NCBI GenBank assembly: GCA_004297635.1
Contig: SCUQ01000182.1
Coordinates: 1 to 9,332, forward strand
Length of the DNA: 9,332 nucleotides
Direction of reading: 5' to 3'
DNA from: Rhizorhabdus sp.
GTDB lineage: Bacteria; Pseudomonadota; Alphaproteobacteria; Sphingomonadales; Sphingomonadaceae
The translations under genes and the position numbers were made by a program. Positions 1 to 7,169 of this stretch are shown in pieces (within the stretch, counting starts at the first letter, position 1; each line of letters opens with the position of its first letter). Below the pieces are notes generated by a model that saw only the letters and a program-made list of their open reading frames with translations, was not told the DNA's origin and searched no databases.

Positions 1-1449
1 ATGGCGCTCATCGAAAGCCTCGATCGGACGCGCGAGGGTGACGAGAGCAGCCGGATCGAAGAAGCCTATCGATTGCTGAAGGCGATGGATTTCCCCGCTC
101 AACTTGAACCGCCCCACACCAAGATCGCAGTCGAGGTGCTAAGCCGATCGGCCGACTATGAGGCGGCAGAATCTTTCGGCGATTTTCAGACACTCGGGCG
201 CTCATGGGCTGCTTATGGCGCCCACACCGCACTACTCGGGCATATGCCCCGCGCCAAAACGGCGGAAGACCGGCGCGAGCTTGTCCATCAGCATCGACTT
301 TGGGGCAACGCGATCATCGAGAAGACCAAGCATAAGCCGATCACTCCGGCCGCGCCACGAGGCTCGTCGCAGAAAATCCGGCTCGGATTTATGTCGTCCG
401 ACCTGCGCGAGCATCCGGTCACTTCGTTTGCCTGGCCCTTGTTCGAGCACGCCGATCGGGACCGGTTCGAGATTTATTGCTACTCCTTCTACACCGGGGC
501 ACAGGCCGATCGAGCCCAGCAATATGTCGCCTCGAAGGTCGATGCGTTCCGCTGGAACCCCTATATGAACCATCGCGAGGCGGCCCAGATGATTGCCGAT
601 GATGGGCTCGATATCTTATTCGAGCTCGGTGGCTCTACCCATATGAATAAATTGGAGGTGATGGCCTGGAAGCCAGCTCCCCTCATGGCGAGCTGGCTCG
701 GCTATCCGCATTCTTCCGGCCTCGATACGATAGACTATCTGCTGCTCGATCCATTTCTCAATCCGCCCGATCCAGCCTTGTTGATTGAAAAGCCGCTGAT
801 CATGCCTCACACTTGGATCGCAATGGGCGAGCAGGCCTTCCCGGACCGTCACAAGATCGTTCCCGCAGCGCCCGTATGTCGCAACGGATTCGTGACCTTC
901 GGTACGGCCAACAATCCCTATAAATACAACGCAACGCTATTGCGCAGTTGGGCGCAAGTGGTGGCCCGTGTGCCCGATTCACGTTTCCTCTTCGTGCGGC
1001 CCGAGGGTGGGTCCGAGATTTTCAGAAACAATGTCCGCGCCTTTTTCGAGGCAGAGGGGATTGCGGGCGACAGGGTAGAATTCCGTGCGGTTCGCGGACT
1101 GCATATGCAGCATTATAATGATATAGACATCGCGCTCGATACCTTCCCCCAGACAGGCGGAACGACGACGTGCGAAGCCGCTTGGATGGGCGTGCCGACT
1201 GTCACCCTTGTCGGGGAGGCTCTGTTCGAGCGGCTTAGCTATTCGATCCTGCAGAATGCGGGTCTGGGCGATTTATGCGCTCCGACACTCGAAGCTTATC
1301 TCGATACCGCCGTCGCACTGGCGGGCGATGCTGACCGACTACAAGCTTTACGCGTTAATCTGCGCGACCAACTCAGGGCCTGTCCGCTGGGACAGACACG
1401 GCAATTTTCTCAGGACTTCTACGATTTGATCGCTACGACGGTCAGATAA
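1..1449 (+). CDS. SPINDLY/OGT-type glycosyltransferase (GT41), probably 5'-partial
   Basis: Likely transfers a sugar from a nucleotide donor (UDP-GlcNAc in characterised relatives) to protein Ser/Thr or another acceptor in the cytoplasm. The catalytic region runs from about residue 125 to the end. Visible OGT-like motifs are the GFMSSDLREHP stretch (residues 129-139, with His138 at the place of the conserved OGT His), NPYKYN around Lys308 (matching the OGT lysine that contacts the donor phosphates), and DTFPQTGGTTTCEAAWMGVP (380-399), the donor-binding TT loop. OGT usually has Asp where Glu392 stands. Residues 1-110 are helical and could be the end of a TPR or linker region. Family members normally carry N-terminal TPRs, and the window opens exactly on this ATG, so the true start may lie upstream. 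The stop is TAA; the next gene follows 21 bases later on the same strand. The family is confident; acceptor and donor are unknown. Confidence 0.88.
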   Translation: MALIESLDRTREGDESSRIEEAYRLLKAMDFPAQLEPPHTKIAVEVLSRSADYEAAESFGDFQTLGRSWAAYGAHTALLGHMPRAKTAEDRRELVHQHRLWGNAIIEKTKHKPITPAAPRGSSQKIRLGFMSSDLREHPVTSFAWPLFEHADRDRFEIYCYSFYTGAQADRAQQYVASKVDAFRWNPYMNHREAAQMIADDGLDILFELGGSTHMNKLEVMAWKPAPLMASWLGYPHSSGLDTIDYLLLDPFLNPPDPALLIEKPLIMPHTWIAMGEQAFPDRHKIVPAAPVCRNGFVTFGTANNPYKYNATLLRSWAQVVARVPDSRFLFVRPEGGSEIFRNNVRAFFEAEGIAGDRVEFRAVRGLHMQHYNDIDIALDTFPQTGGTTTCEAAWMGVPTVTLVGEALFERLSYSILQNAGLGDLCAPTLEAYLDTAVALAGDADRLQALRVNLRDQLRACPLGQTRQFSQDFYDLIATTVR

Positions 1450-1470
1450 TCACCGTTGGGATTTTGCGCC

Positions 1471-2220
1471 ATGGCTCATCACTATATCAGCGATCTTTTC
1501 TTCGGCACGAAGGATTATGATGGCTTCATCGCGGGTGTGAGCCAGGCCTTCCGTTCGTTGAAAGGCCTAGAAGGAACCTTCTCCGGCGACAATTTGATCA
1601 CCATCGACAAGAATCTCAGCTTCTTGACCGACAAGCCCTTCATGAAGGCTTTCGAGACCCACGCCACCACCCGCATCGAGCGCGGTATCATCTGGCGCAT
1701 GATGACCGTACTGTGGGGTGCGCGGAATGGCCTGCGGCTTGATGGCGATTTCCTTGAATGCGCCTGTTACAAGGGAATCACTGCCCGGATCATATGTGAT
1801 ACGATCGACTTCGGCAGCCATCCCGATCGTCATTATTATCTGTATGATCTATTCGAGCATGATGAATCGATGCCGCATCATCATATGCCAGAGCACAGCA
1901 CCACCCTTTATGACGAGGTAAAGGGCCGCTTTGCGCATCTCCCCAATGTTACCGTCACCCAAGGCCGGGTCCCCGACTCATTCGAACAGGCAGTTCCCGA
2001 GAAGATCGCCTTCCTTCACCTCGATCTCAACAATGCCGAGGCGGAGATCGGCGCGCTTGAAATATTGTTCGATCGCATGGTGCCGGGCGCCGTCATGGTT
2101 CTCGATGACTATGGTTGGCTCGGCTACCGCAAGCAGAAGATCGCAGAAGACGACTGGATGGCCAAGCGTGGCTACCACATTCTCGAGCTGCCCACCGGTC
2201 AGGGGCTGCTCATCAAATGA
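1471..2220 (+). CDS. TylF/MycF-like SAM-dependent methyltransferase
   Basis: 249 residues, resembling the TylF/MycF/NovP group of metal-dependent O-methyltransferases that act on sugar hydroxyls. The SAM-binding motif I region is GDFLECACYKG (residues 92-102); the family more often has a glycine-rich ETGxxxG form, so the Cys-rich version is unusual. A second core is HLDLN (183-187), followed about 25 residues later by LDDYGW (211-216), the conserved acidic DDYG of the family. Histidines cluster at 136-138. I chose ATG 1471 over an in-frame TTG at 1456 because a weak GGGA lies 9 bases upstream of the ATG and nothing resembling a ribosome site precedes the TTG. It probably shares a transcript with the GT41 gene before it, and could modify the sugar or glycoprotein made there. 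Substrate unknown. Confidence 0.82.
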   Translation: MAHHYISDLFFGTKDYDGFIAGVSQAFRSLKGLEGTFSGDNLITIDKNLSFLTDKPFMKAFETHATTRIERGIIWRMMTVLWGARNGLRLDGDFLECACYKGITARIICDTIDFGSHPDRHYYLYDLFEHDESMPHHHMPEHSTTLYDEVKGRFAHLPNVTVTQGRVPDSFEQAVPEKIAFLHLDLNNAEAEIGALEILFDRMVPGAVMVLDDYGWLGYRKQKIAEDDWMAKRGYHILELPTGQGLLIK

Positions 2221-2227
2221 TCAGCCC
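2203..2227. terminator. Possible hairpin across convergent stop codons
   Basis: GGGCTG (2203-2208) pairs with CAGCCC (2222-2227). Inside it ATC (2212-2214) pairs with GAT (2219-2221), leaving a CTC bulge and an AAAT loop. The structure contains both stop codons of the convergent genes and is readable from either strand. There is no T-tract on either side, so it is not a classical intrinsic terminator. It could be a weak bidirectional end signal or chance in GC-rich DNA. Confidence 0.25.
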
Positions 2228-3027
2228 AGCCCGGCCAGATAGTCGCCGATCAGCGGCAGCACCGGCCGGGCAGCGGCCCCCAGCGCGGCAAGGCGGCTCG
2301 TGTCGATCGCCACGGGGCGGTTCGCGCCGCTACCCTCGCGGGTGAAGTCGATGTCCCAGCCGCGCGCCCTGAACACGACGCCGATATCGGCATTGCTCAG
2401 CGTCTCGCCACGCGCCACGTTGACGATGCCGGTCTGCCGACTGTCGGCCAGCGCGACGGCCGCCGCCGCCGCATCCTCCACATGGATATAGTCGCGCGCC
2501 ACGCCGGGCCCGCTGTCCAGCACGAGCTGCCGCGCATCCCGCGCCATATGCAGCCAGTTGGCAAGAAAGCCCTGCGCGGCTTCGCCCCAGCCAAATACAT
2601 AGGATAGCCGCGCGACCACCCCGCGCCCGTCCGATCGGTGCAGCGTCAGATTTTCGCCCAGCAGCTTCGACAGCTCGTAAAGATGCTCGGGATTATTCGC
2701 GTTGACCGGAATCGCCCTGTCCTCCCGCCCGGCGCCATCGGGCAGCAGATCGTAGAGCCGGGTGGATGAGAGATAGACGATTCTGTCGAACCGGGCCTGC
2801 TCGATCAGTCTCGCCGGCAACGCTACATGCGCCTCGATCGTGTCGAACGGCCGGGTGCGATAGTCGCCGGTCAGTCCGGCGCAATAGAGGATATGGCCGA
2901 GATCACGATCCCATAGGCCGAGATCATCGCGGCTAGGGCAAAAGGGTTCGATCCCCCTGGCGCGCAGATGCGCGACGACGTGGCTCCCGACGAAGCCGGC
3001 TGCGCCGATGACGGTATAGCCGCTCAT
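2221..3027 (-). CDS. NAD(P)-dependent sugar reductase/epimerase (extended SDR)
   Basis: 268 residues. The N-terminal Rossmann motif is GAAGFVG (8-14), and the active site is the extended-SDR set: Ser87-Ser88-Thr89 and Tyr117-x3-Lys121 (YELSK). RDYIHVED (178-185) is the typical substrate-domain motif. At 268 residues it is shorter than most extended SDRs (about 300-350), with the shortening apparently in the C-terminal half. Acting last in the gene string, it is the best candidate for the 4-keto reductase that finishes the CDP-sugar; a C-4 epimerase or a dehydratase cannot be excluded. Its ATG overlaps the TGA of the upstream acyltransferase (ATGA), implying coupled translation. Its stop abuts the stop of the convergent plus-strand methyltransferase with no spacer. 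Fold is certain; the reaction is inferred from context. Confidence 0.88.
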   Translation of the reverse strand: MSGYTVIGAAGFVGSHVVAHLRARGIEPFCPSRDDLGLWDRDLGHILYCAGLTGDYRTRPFDTIEAHVALPARLIEQARFDRIVYLSSTRLYDLLPDGAGREDRAIPVNANNPEHLYELSKLLGENLTLHRSDGRGVVARLSYVFGWGEAAQGFLANWLHMARDARQLVLDSGPGVARDYIHVEDAAAAAVALADSRQTGIVNVARGETLSNADIGVVFRARGWDIDFTREGSGANRPVAIDTSRLAALGAAARPVLPLIGDYLAGLG

Positions 3028-3518
3028 TCCGGGCGCCGGCTGCCGCGCCGTGTCGCGGGTGCGCCGGCGTAGATGGCATAGGGCTCCACCTCGCCGCGCA
3101 CCACCGATCCCGCCGCGATCACCGCCCCCTGCCCGATCCGCGCGCCATCGAGCAGCACCACATTGGCGCCCAGCCAGACATCATCGCCGATCACGATCCC
3201 ACCGCGGCTCGGCAGAAAGCCCTGGTCCCGAATGCGGCGATCGGGATCGCCGATCTCGTGGTTGGTCGCGGCGAGCGTGCAGTTCGCAGCGATCAGCACC
3301 GCATCGCCGATGGTGACGCCATTGCCGCTGTAGATCACCGTGCCCGAATTGATCGCGCAATCCGCGCCGATCACGACATCACCCGATCCCCCCGCCGGCT
3401 TGATCTTGACGAAGGCGTCGATCATCGTCCGCGCACCGATCACATAGCGCGTGCCACGCACCGACAGCTCGATATCGGCGAGCGGCGAGATGCGGGCGGT
3501 CGGGTCGGCATCCAGCAT
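3024..3518 (-). CDS. Hexapeptide-repeat sugar O-acyltransferase
   Basis: 164 residues of left-handed beta-helix (LbH) type, the fold of NodL/LacA/WbbJ acetyltransferases that use acetyl-CoA. Imperfect hexapeptide turns recur through the chain (for example VIGART, VIGADC, TIGDAV, VIGDDV, RIGQGA). ATNHEIGDP carries His87, at the place of the catalytic His of this family, and the C-terminal [10 protein letters not shown] is the usual coil-closing motif. I chose ATG 3518 rather than an in-frame TTG at 3551: the latter would overlap the upstream epimerase by 29 bases, whereas the ATG starts 4 bases after its stop and has GGGGA about 11 bases upstream. Its likely role is O-acetylation of the sugar made by the cluster or of the growing glycan. 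An N-acyltransferase is unlikely because no aminotransferase is present in the window. Confidence 0.87.
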   Translation of the reverse strand: MLDADPTARISPLADIELSVRGTRYVIGARTMIDAFVKIKPAGGSGDVVIGADCAINSGTVIYSGNGVTIGDAVLIAANCTLAATNHEIGDPDRRIRDQGFLPSRGGIVIGDDVWLGANVVLLDGARIGQGAVIAAGSVVRGEVEPYAIYAGAPATRRGSRRPE

Positions 3519-3522
3519 TGGT

Positions 3523-4071
3523 TCAGCGTTCCCCAAGGGAATCCAAGACAAAATCAGGCAGGCCGGCGTCCGCCGGGGATATCACCTCCGGCGCCGCCGG
3601 CCAGTCGATCGCGAAGGCGGGATCGTTCCAGCGTACCGCCCGGCCATGGCCGGCCACGAACATCCGATCGATCATATAGAGGATGTCGCTTTCGGGTTCG
3701 AGCGTTATGAACCCATGGGCGACGCCCTCCGGTATCAGCAGCGCACGGCCATTATCCGCCGACAGCTCGGCTGCGGTCCAGCGGCCGAAGGCCTCGCTGC
3801 GCGGCCGCAGATCCAGCGCGACGTCGTAGATCCTTCCTCGCACGACCCGCACCAGCTTGGCCTCGCCATGCGGCACCGGCTGATAATGCATCCCGCGCAA
3901 TGTCCGCGCGGCATGGTTGCGCGACAGGCTGCTCTGGACGGGGACGAAGGGGCAACCGGCGGCGGAGAATTCCTCCGGGCAATGGGCCCGCGCGAAATAG
4001 CCGCGATCATCGCCATGCGGTTCGAGCTCCACGACCACCACGCCGGGGATCGATGTCGGCTCGAAACGCAT
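3523..4071 (-). CDS. RmlC-type 4-keto-6-deoxysugar 3,5-epimerase
   Basis: 182 residues, the normal RmlC length, with a cupin fold. Residues matching the RmlC active site are present: His62 in LRGMHYQ (58-64), Lys72 in AKLVRVVRG, Tyr132 in DILYM, and Asp168 near the C-terminus as the probable partner of His62. PEGVAHGF (114-121) and RWNDP (147-151) are further family signatures. RmlC acts on dTDP-4-keto-6-deoxyglucose, but the window has no dTDP-sugar genes; the neighbours make CDP-4-keto-6-deoxyglucose, so the substrate here is probably CDP-linked. Retention of Tyr132, which in RmlC serves the C-5 step, fits double epimerisation to an L-sugar, although some relatives epimerise only C-3. The start is ATG 4071, overlapping the upstream TGA by one base (TGATG); a longer Arg-rich extension to 4170 is not credible because it lies inside the upstream gene. 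Confidence 0.93.
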   Translation of the reverse strand: MRFEPTSIPGVVVVELEPHGDDRGYFARAHCPEEFSAAGCPFVPVQSSLSRNHAARTLRGMHYQPVPHGEAKLVRVVRGRIYDVALDLRPRSEAFGRWTAAELSADNGRALLIPEGVAHGFITLEPESDILYMIDRMFVAGHGRAVRWNDPAFAIDWPAAPEVISPADAGLPDFVLDSLGER

Positions 4072-5309
4072 CAGTCGATCACCTCGATCTCGGGCACCGC
4101 GATCACGAACCGGCCGCCCCAGTCGCGTATCATCGCCATCTGGGCGACGATCTCGTCCTTCAGGTTCCACGGCAGGATGATCAGATAATCGGGCCGGACG
4201 GTCGCGATCTCGGACGGTGCCAGGATGGGTACATGGCTGCCGGGCAGATAGCGGCCCTGCTTATGCACATTGGCATCGAACACCGCCTCGATCCGGGGTG
4301 CGGCGATGTGCGCATAGTTGAGGAAGGTATTGCCCTTCGCCGCCGCACCATAGGCCGCGACCCGCCTGCCCTCCGCTTCGGCGCGATCGAGGAAAGCGAC
4401 CAGTCCATCCCGCACCGCTTCGGCCCGCGCGGTGAAGCTCTCATAGGGCGTGCGGCTGTCGAGACCCGCGGCCGCCTCGGCTGCCCGGATGTCGCGTAGC
4501 GCCTCGGTTTCGGCATGGTCGGCCCCCTCATGCGCGCAGAACAGGCGCAGCGAGCCGCCATGGGTCGGCAGCTGCTCGACATCGAACGCCTTCATGCCAT
4601 TGGCCGCGAGCACCTTCTCCACCGCTAGCAGCGAGAGATAGGAGAAATGCTCATGGTAAATGGTATCGAACTGGACCAGTTCGATCAGCTTGAGCAGATG
4701 CGGGAATTCGAAGGTCAGCACGCCTTGGGGCTTGAGCAGGATCGGGAAGCCCGCGACGAAATCGGCAATGTCGGGAACATGGGCCAGGACGTTGTTCGCG
4801 GCCATCAGATCGGCCCGGATACCGCGTCCCGCCAGCGCGGTCGCCGTCGCGGCGTTGAAGAAGGCAACCTCGGTCGGCACGCCCTTGTCGATCGCGACGG
4901 CAGCGGTGTTGGCGGTCGGCTCGATACCGAGCACGGGCACGTCCATCGCGACGAAATGCTGCAGCAGATAGCCGTCATTGCTCGCCACCTCGGCGACCAG
5001 AGAATCCGCGTCTAACCCGAAGCGTGCCTTCATCGCCTCGGCATAGCGCTTGGCATGCGCCACCCAGCCCGGCGAGTAGGACGAGAAATAGGCATAATCG
5101 TCGTCGAAGATCGCCTCATGCGCGACCGGATCATCGGCCTGCACCAGCCAGCACGCCTCGCAGACCCGCACGTGGAGCGGGTAGACGCCCTCCTTGCCCG
5201 AATCGAGCTGCGCCTGTGTGAGATAGGCGTTGGACAGAGGCTGCTCGCCCAGGTCGATCAGGTCGAGGGTGAGCGGGGCGTGGCAGAAGCGGCAGGTCGG
5301 CTGGGTCAT
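4071..5309 (-). CDS. Nucleotide-sugar C-methyltransferase (TylC3/TcaB9 type)
   Basis: 412 residues, the usual length for SAM-dependent C-methyltransferases that add a methyl branch, normally at C-3 of a 4-keto-6-deoxysugar. The three-part layout is visible. An N-terminal zinc-binding section has Cys6-x2-Cys9 and Cys50-x2-Cys53. The central SAM domain has motif VAEVASNDG (105-113). YHEHFSY (218-224) is the catalytic Tyr/Glu/His patch known from TcaB9. A C-terminal domain contains the characteristic YGAAAKGNTFLNY stretch. DYAYFSSYSPGW (71-82) is also typical. The enzyme deprotonates C-3 next to the C-4 ketone made by RfbG, so it belongs between rfbG and the reductase in the pathway. The start is ATG 5309, overlapping the rfbG stop (ATGA). 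The family is secure; the methylated carbon is inferred from relatives. Confidence 0.94.
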   Translation of the reverse strand: MTQPTCRFCHAPLTLDLIDLGEQPLSNAYLTQAQLDSGKEGVYPLHVRVCEACWLVQADDPVAHEAIFDDDYAYFSSYSPGWVAHAKRYAEAMKARFGLDADSLVAEVASNDGYLLQHFVAMDVPVLGIEPTANTAAVAIDKGVPTEVAFFNAATATALAGRGIRADLMAANNVLAHVPDIADFVAGFPILLKPQGVLTFEFPHLLKLIELVQFDTIYHEHFSYLSLLAVEKVLAANGMKAFDVEQLPTHGGSLRLFCAHEGADHAETEALRDIRAAEAAAGLDSRTPYESFTARAEAVRDGLVAFLDRAEAEGRRVAAYGAAAKGNTFLNYAHIAAPRIEAVFDANVHKQGRYLPGSHVPILAPSEIATVRPDYLIILPWNLKDEIVAQMAMIRDWGGRFVIAVPEIEVID

Positions 5310-6370
5310 CGGGCGTCTTCGTAGCGGGATATCTGTTCGTCGCACAGCGCCGCCGCATCGCCACCCTGCGACCAGCGGCGATACCAGTCCACCGTCCAGT
5401 CGACCGCGGCCGGCGCGTCCAGCCGGCTCTGGAAGCCGAGCAGGCGCGCGGCGAGACTGGTATCGATGCCGAGGGTGCGGGCTTCGATCGAGGTCGTGTC
5501 GGGCTGATGCCGCCAGGGTTTCGCACCAAGAGCATCGATCGCACGGGTGGCAAGCTCACCGACCGTCAGCACCGCACCATCCCGACTCGGGCCGAAGTTC
5601 ATTGCGCGCGGCATCGTCGGATCGCTGGCCAGCCGCTCGGCATAGACAAGATAGCCCGCCACGCAGTCGAGCACATGTTGCCAGGGCCGGGTCGCTTCGG
5701 GATGTCGCAGGACTGTCTCACCGCCTGCCAGCGCCGCCCGGACGATGTCGGCCATGATCCGGTCGGCCGAAAAATCGCCGCCGCCGATAACATTGCCGCC
5801 CCGCGCCGTCGCGACCGGCGCCCTGCCCGCGAAAAAGCTGCGTGCGAAACTGTCCGTCACGATCTCGGCCGCGGCCTTCGACGCCGAATAGGGGTCCTTG
5901 CCGCCGAGCGGATCGCCTTCCGCGAAGGCGCGGCCGGTCTCGGCATTCGCATAGACCTTGTCCGACGTGATCACGAGCACCGCCTGCAGCCCGTCATCGC
6001 CGCGCAACGCATCGAGCAGATGCGCGGTACCCATGACATTGGTCGCGAAGGTCGCGATCGGATCGCGGATCGATTCGCGCACCAGCGCCTGCGCCGCCAT
6101 GTGCAGCACGATATCGAAATGCCGGTCGGACAGCGCCTTCGCCACCGCCGCGCGATCGCGGAGCTCGACAAGCCGATGCTCCACCCGGCCCGCAACGCCG
6201 GCCAGCTCGAACAGGTTGTGATCATCGGTCGGTGCCAATGCGAGCCCCGTGACCGCTGCCCCCATCCGCGCCAGCCACAAGGCGGTCCAGGCCCCCTTGA
6301 AGCCGGTATGTCCGGTCAGCAACACACGCTTGCCGGACCAGAAGCCCGGATCGGGCCTAGGCCTGAGCAT
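5306..6370 (-). CDS. rfbG: CDP-glucose 4,6-dehydratase
   Basis: 354 residues, close to the roughly 360 of characterised RfbG/DdhB proteins. It converts CDP-glucose to CDP-4-keto-6-deoxyglucose using bound NAD. Recognition rests on the N-terminal FWSGKRVLLTGHTGFKGAW stretch (10-28): the GHTGFKG dinucleotide loop is diagnostic of CDP-glucose dehydratases as opposed to dTDP-glucose RmlB. The catalytic set is Thr135-Ser136-Asp137-Lys138 (TSDKVY) and Tyr161-x3-Lys165 (YSASK). GGNVIGGGD and RPWQHVLD in the second half bind the substrate nucleotide in relatives. The gene starts 3 bases after the rfbF stop, with GGGAA just upstream, and its stop overlaps the next start. Family and substrate are confident. 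Confidence 0.96.
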   Translation of the reverse strand: MLRPRPDPGFWSGKRVLLTGHTGFKGAWTALWLARMGAAVTGLALAPTDDHNLFELAGVAGRVEHRLVELRDRAAVAKALSDRHFDIVLHMAAQALVRESIRDPIATFATNVMGTAHLLDALRGDDGLQAVLVITSDKVYANAETGRAFAEGDPLGGKDPYSASKAAAEIVTDSFARSFFAGRAPVATARGGNVIGGGDFSADRIMADIVRAALAGGETVLRHPEATRPWQHVLDCVAGYLVYAERLASDPTMPRAMNFGPSRDGAVLTVGELATRAIDALGAKPWRHQPDTTSIEARTLGIDTSLAARLLGFQSRLDAPAAVDWTVDWYRRWSQGGDAAALCDEQISRYEDAR

Positions 6371-6373
6371 GTT

Positions 6374-7147
6374 TCATTCCCAGAGCCGCCAGGGCGCGCG
6401 GCCACTTGCCCACAGGGCCTCCAGCTCATTCTTGTCGCGCAGCGTGTCCATCGCCTTCCAGAAGCCGTCATGCCGCCAGGCCATCAGCTCGCCGTCGCGG
6501 GCAAGGCCTTCCAGCGGCTCGGCCTCGAAAGGCATCGCATCACCGACGACCCGGTTTACCGCCTCGGGCTGCAGCACGAAGAAGCCGCCGTTGATCAAGC
6601 CGTTGTCGCCCGCCGGCTTCTCGACGAAGCGGTCGACCCGGCCGTCGCTGATCTCCAGCGCACCATAGCGGCCCGGCGGCGCCACCGCCGTCACTGTGGC
6701 CTCGCGGCCATGGCTGCGGTGGAAGGCCTCGAGCGCCTTCAGGTCGACGTCGGCGACACCGTCGCCATAGGTGAAGAAGAAGGGCTCGCCGGGATCGAGA
6801 TAGGGCGCGACGCGCTTTAGGCGGCCGCCGGTCATCGTATCGGCGCCGGTGTCGACCAGCGTCACCCGCCAGGGTTCATGGTTGGTCGCATGATATTCGA
6901 TCGAACCGCTTCCCAGGTCGACCGTCAGGTCGGCATTGTGGAGGACATAGTTCGAGAAATATTCCTTGATGACATAGCCTTTATAGCCAAGGCAGACGAT
7001 GAAATCGTTGAAGCCGGCCTGCGAGAAGAGCTTCATGATGTGCCACAGGATAGGCCGTCCGCCGATCTCGATCATCGGCTTGGGCCGCAGATGGCTCTCT
7101 TCGGAAATGCGGGTGCCCAGGCCGCCCGCCAATATCACCGTCTTCAT
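6374..7147 (-). CDS. rfbF: Glucose-1-phosphate cytidylyltransferase
   Basis: 257 residues, the same length as Salmonella RfbF. It makes CDP-glucose from CTP and glucose-1-phosphate, the entry step to CDP-deoxysugars. Visible motifs are the nucleotidyltransferase loop LAGGLGTR (6-13), RPKPM (21-25) with Lys23, and LGYKGYVIKEYF (53-64), which is typical of RfbF and not of UTP or dTTP enzymes. TYGDG (126-130) supplies the metal-binding Asp129, and EKP (176-178) and INGGFFV (185-191) follow. A GGGGA sits 7 bases before the ATG in the 22-base gap to the preceding methyltransferase. It directly precedes rfbG, as in most CDP-sugar clusters. Identity is confident. Confidence 0.96.
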   Translation of the reverse strand: MKTVILAGGLGTRISEESHLRPKPMIEIGGRPILWHIMKLFSQAGFNDFIVCLGYKGYVIKEYFSNYVLHNADLTVDLGSGSIEYHATNHEPWRVTLVDTGADTMTGGRLKRVAPYLDPGEPFFFTYGDGVADVDLKALEAFHRSHGREATVTAVAPPGRYGALEISDGRVDRFVEKPAGDNGLINGGFFVLQPEAVNRVVGDAMPFEAEPLEGLARDGELMAWRHDGFWKAMDTLRDKNELEALWASGRAPWRLWE

Positions 7148-7169
7148 CGCTCGATCCCCGCCCGATCCG

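Noticed and set aside
2230..2270. Inverted repeat CCCGGCC / GGCCGGG near the 3' end of the SDR gene as a terminator
   Set aside because: It lies within coding sequence, has a loop of about 27 bases and no T-tract; GC-rich codons explain it.
4072..4170. N-terminal extension of the RmlC-type epimerase
   Set aside because: The extra 33 residues are Arg/Asp-rich, lie inside the C-methyltransferase gene and are absent from the family; the ATG at 4071 gives the exact RmlC residue numbering.
5306..6370. dTDP-glucose 4,6-dehydratase (rmlB) assignment
   Set aside because: The GHTGFKG loop and TSDKVY motif, and the adjacent cytidylyltransferase, point to the CDP-glucose enzyme.
5507..6820. Long plus-strand open frame (437 codons) opposite rfbG and rfbF
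   Set aside because: It is antisense to two clearly recognisable genes, its translation is rich in Arg, His and Pro without domain motifs, and long antisense frames are common in GC-rich DNA.
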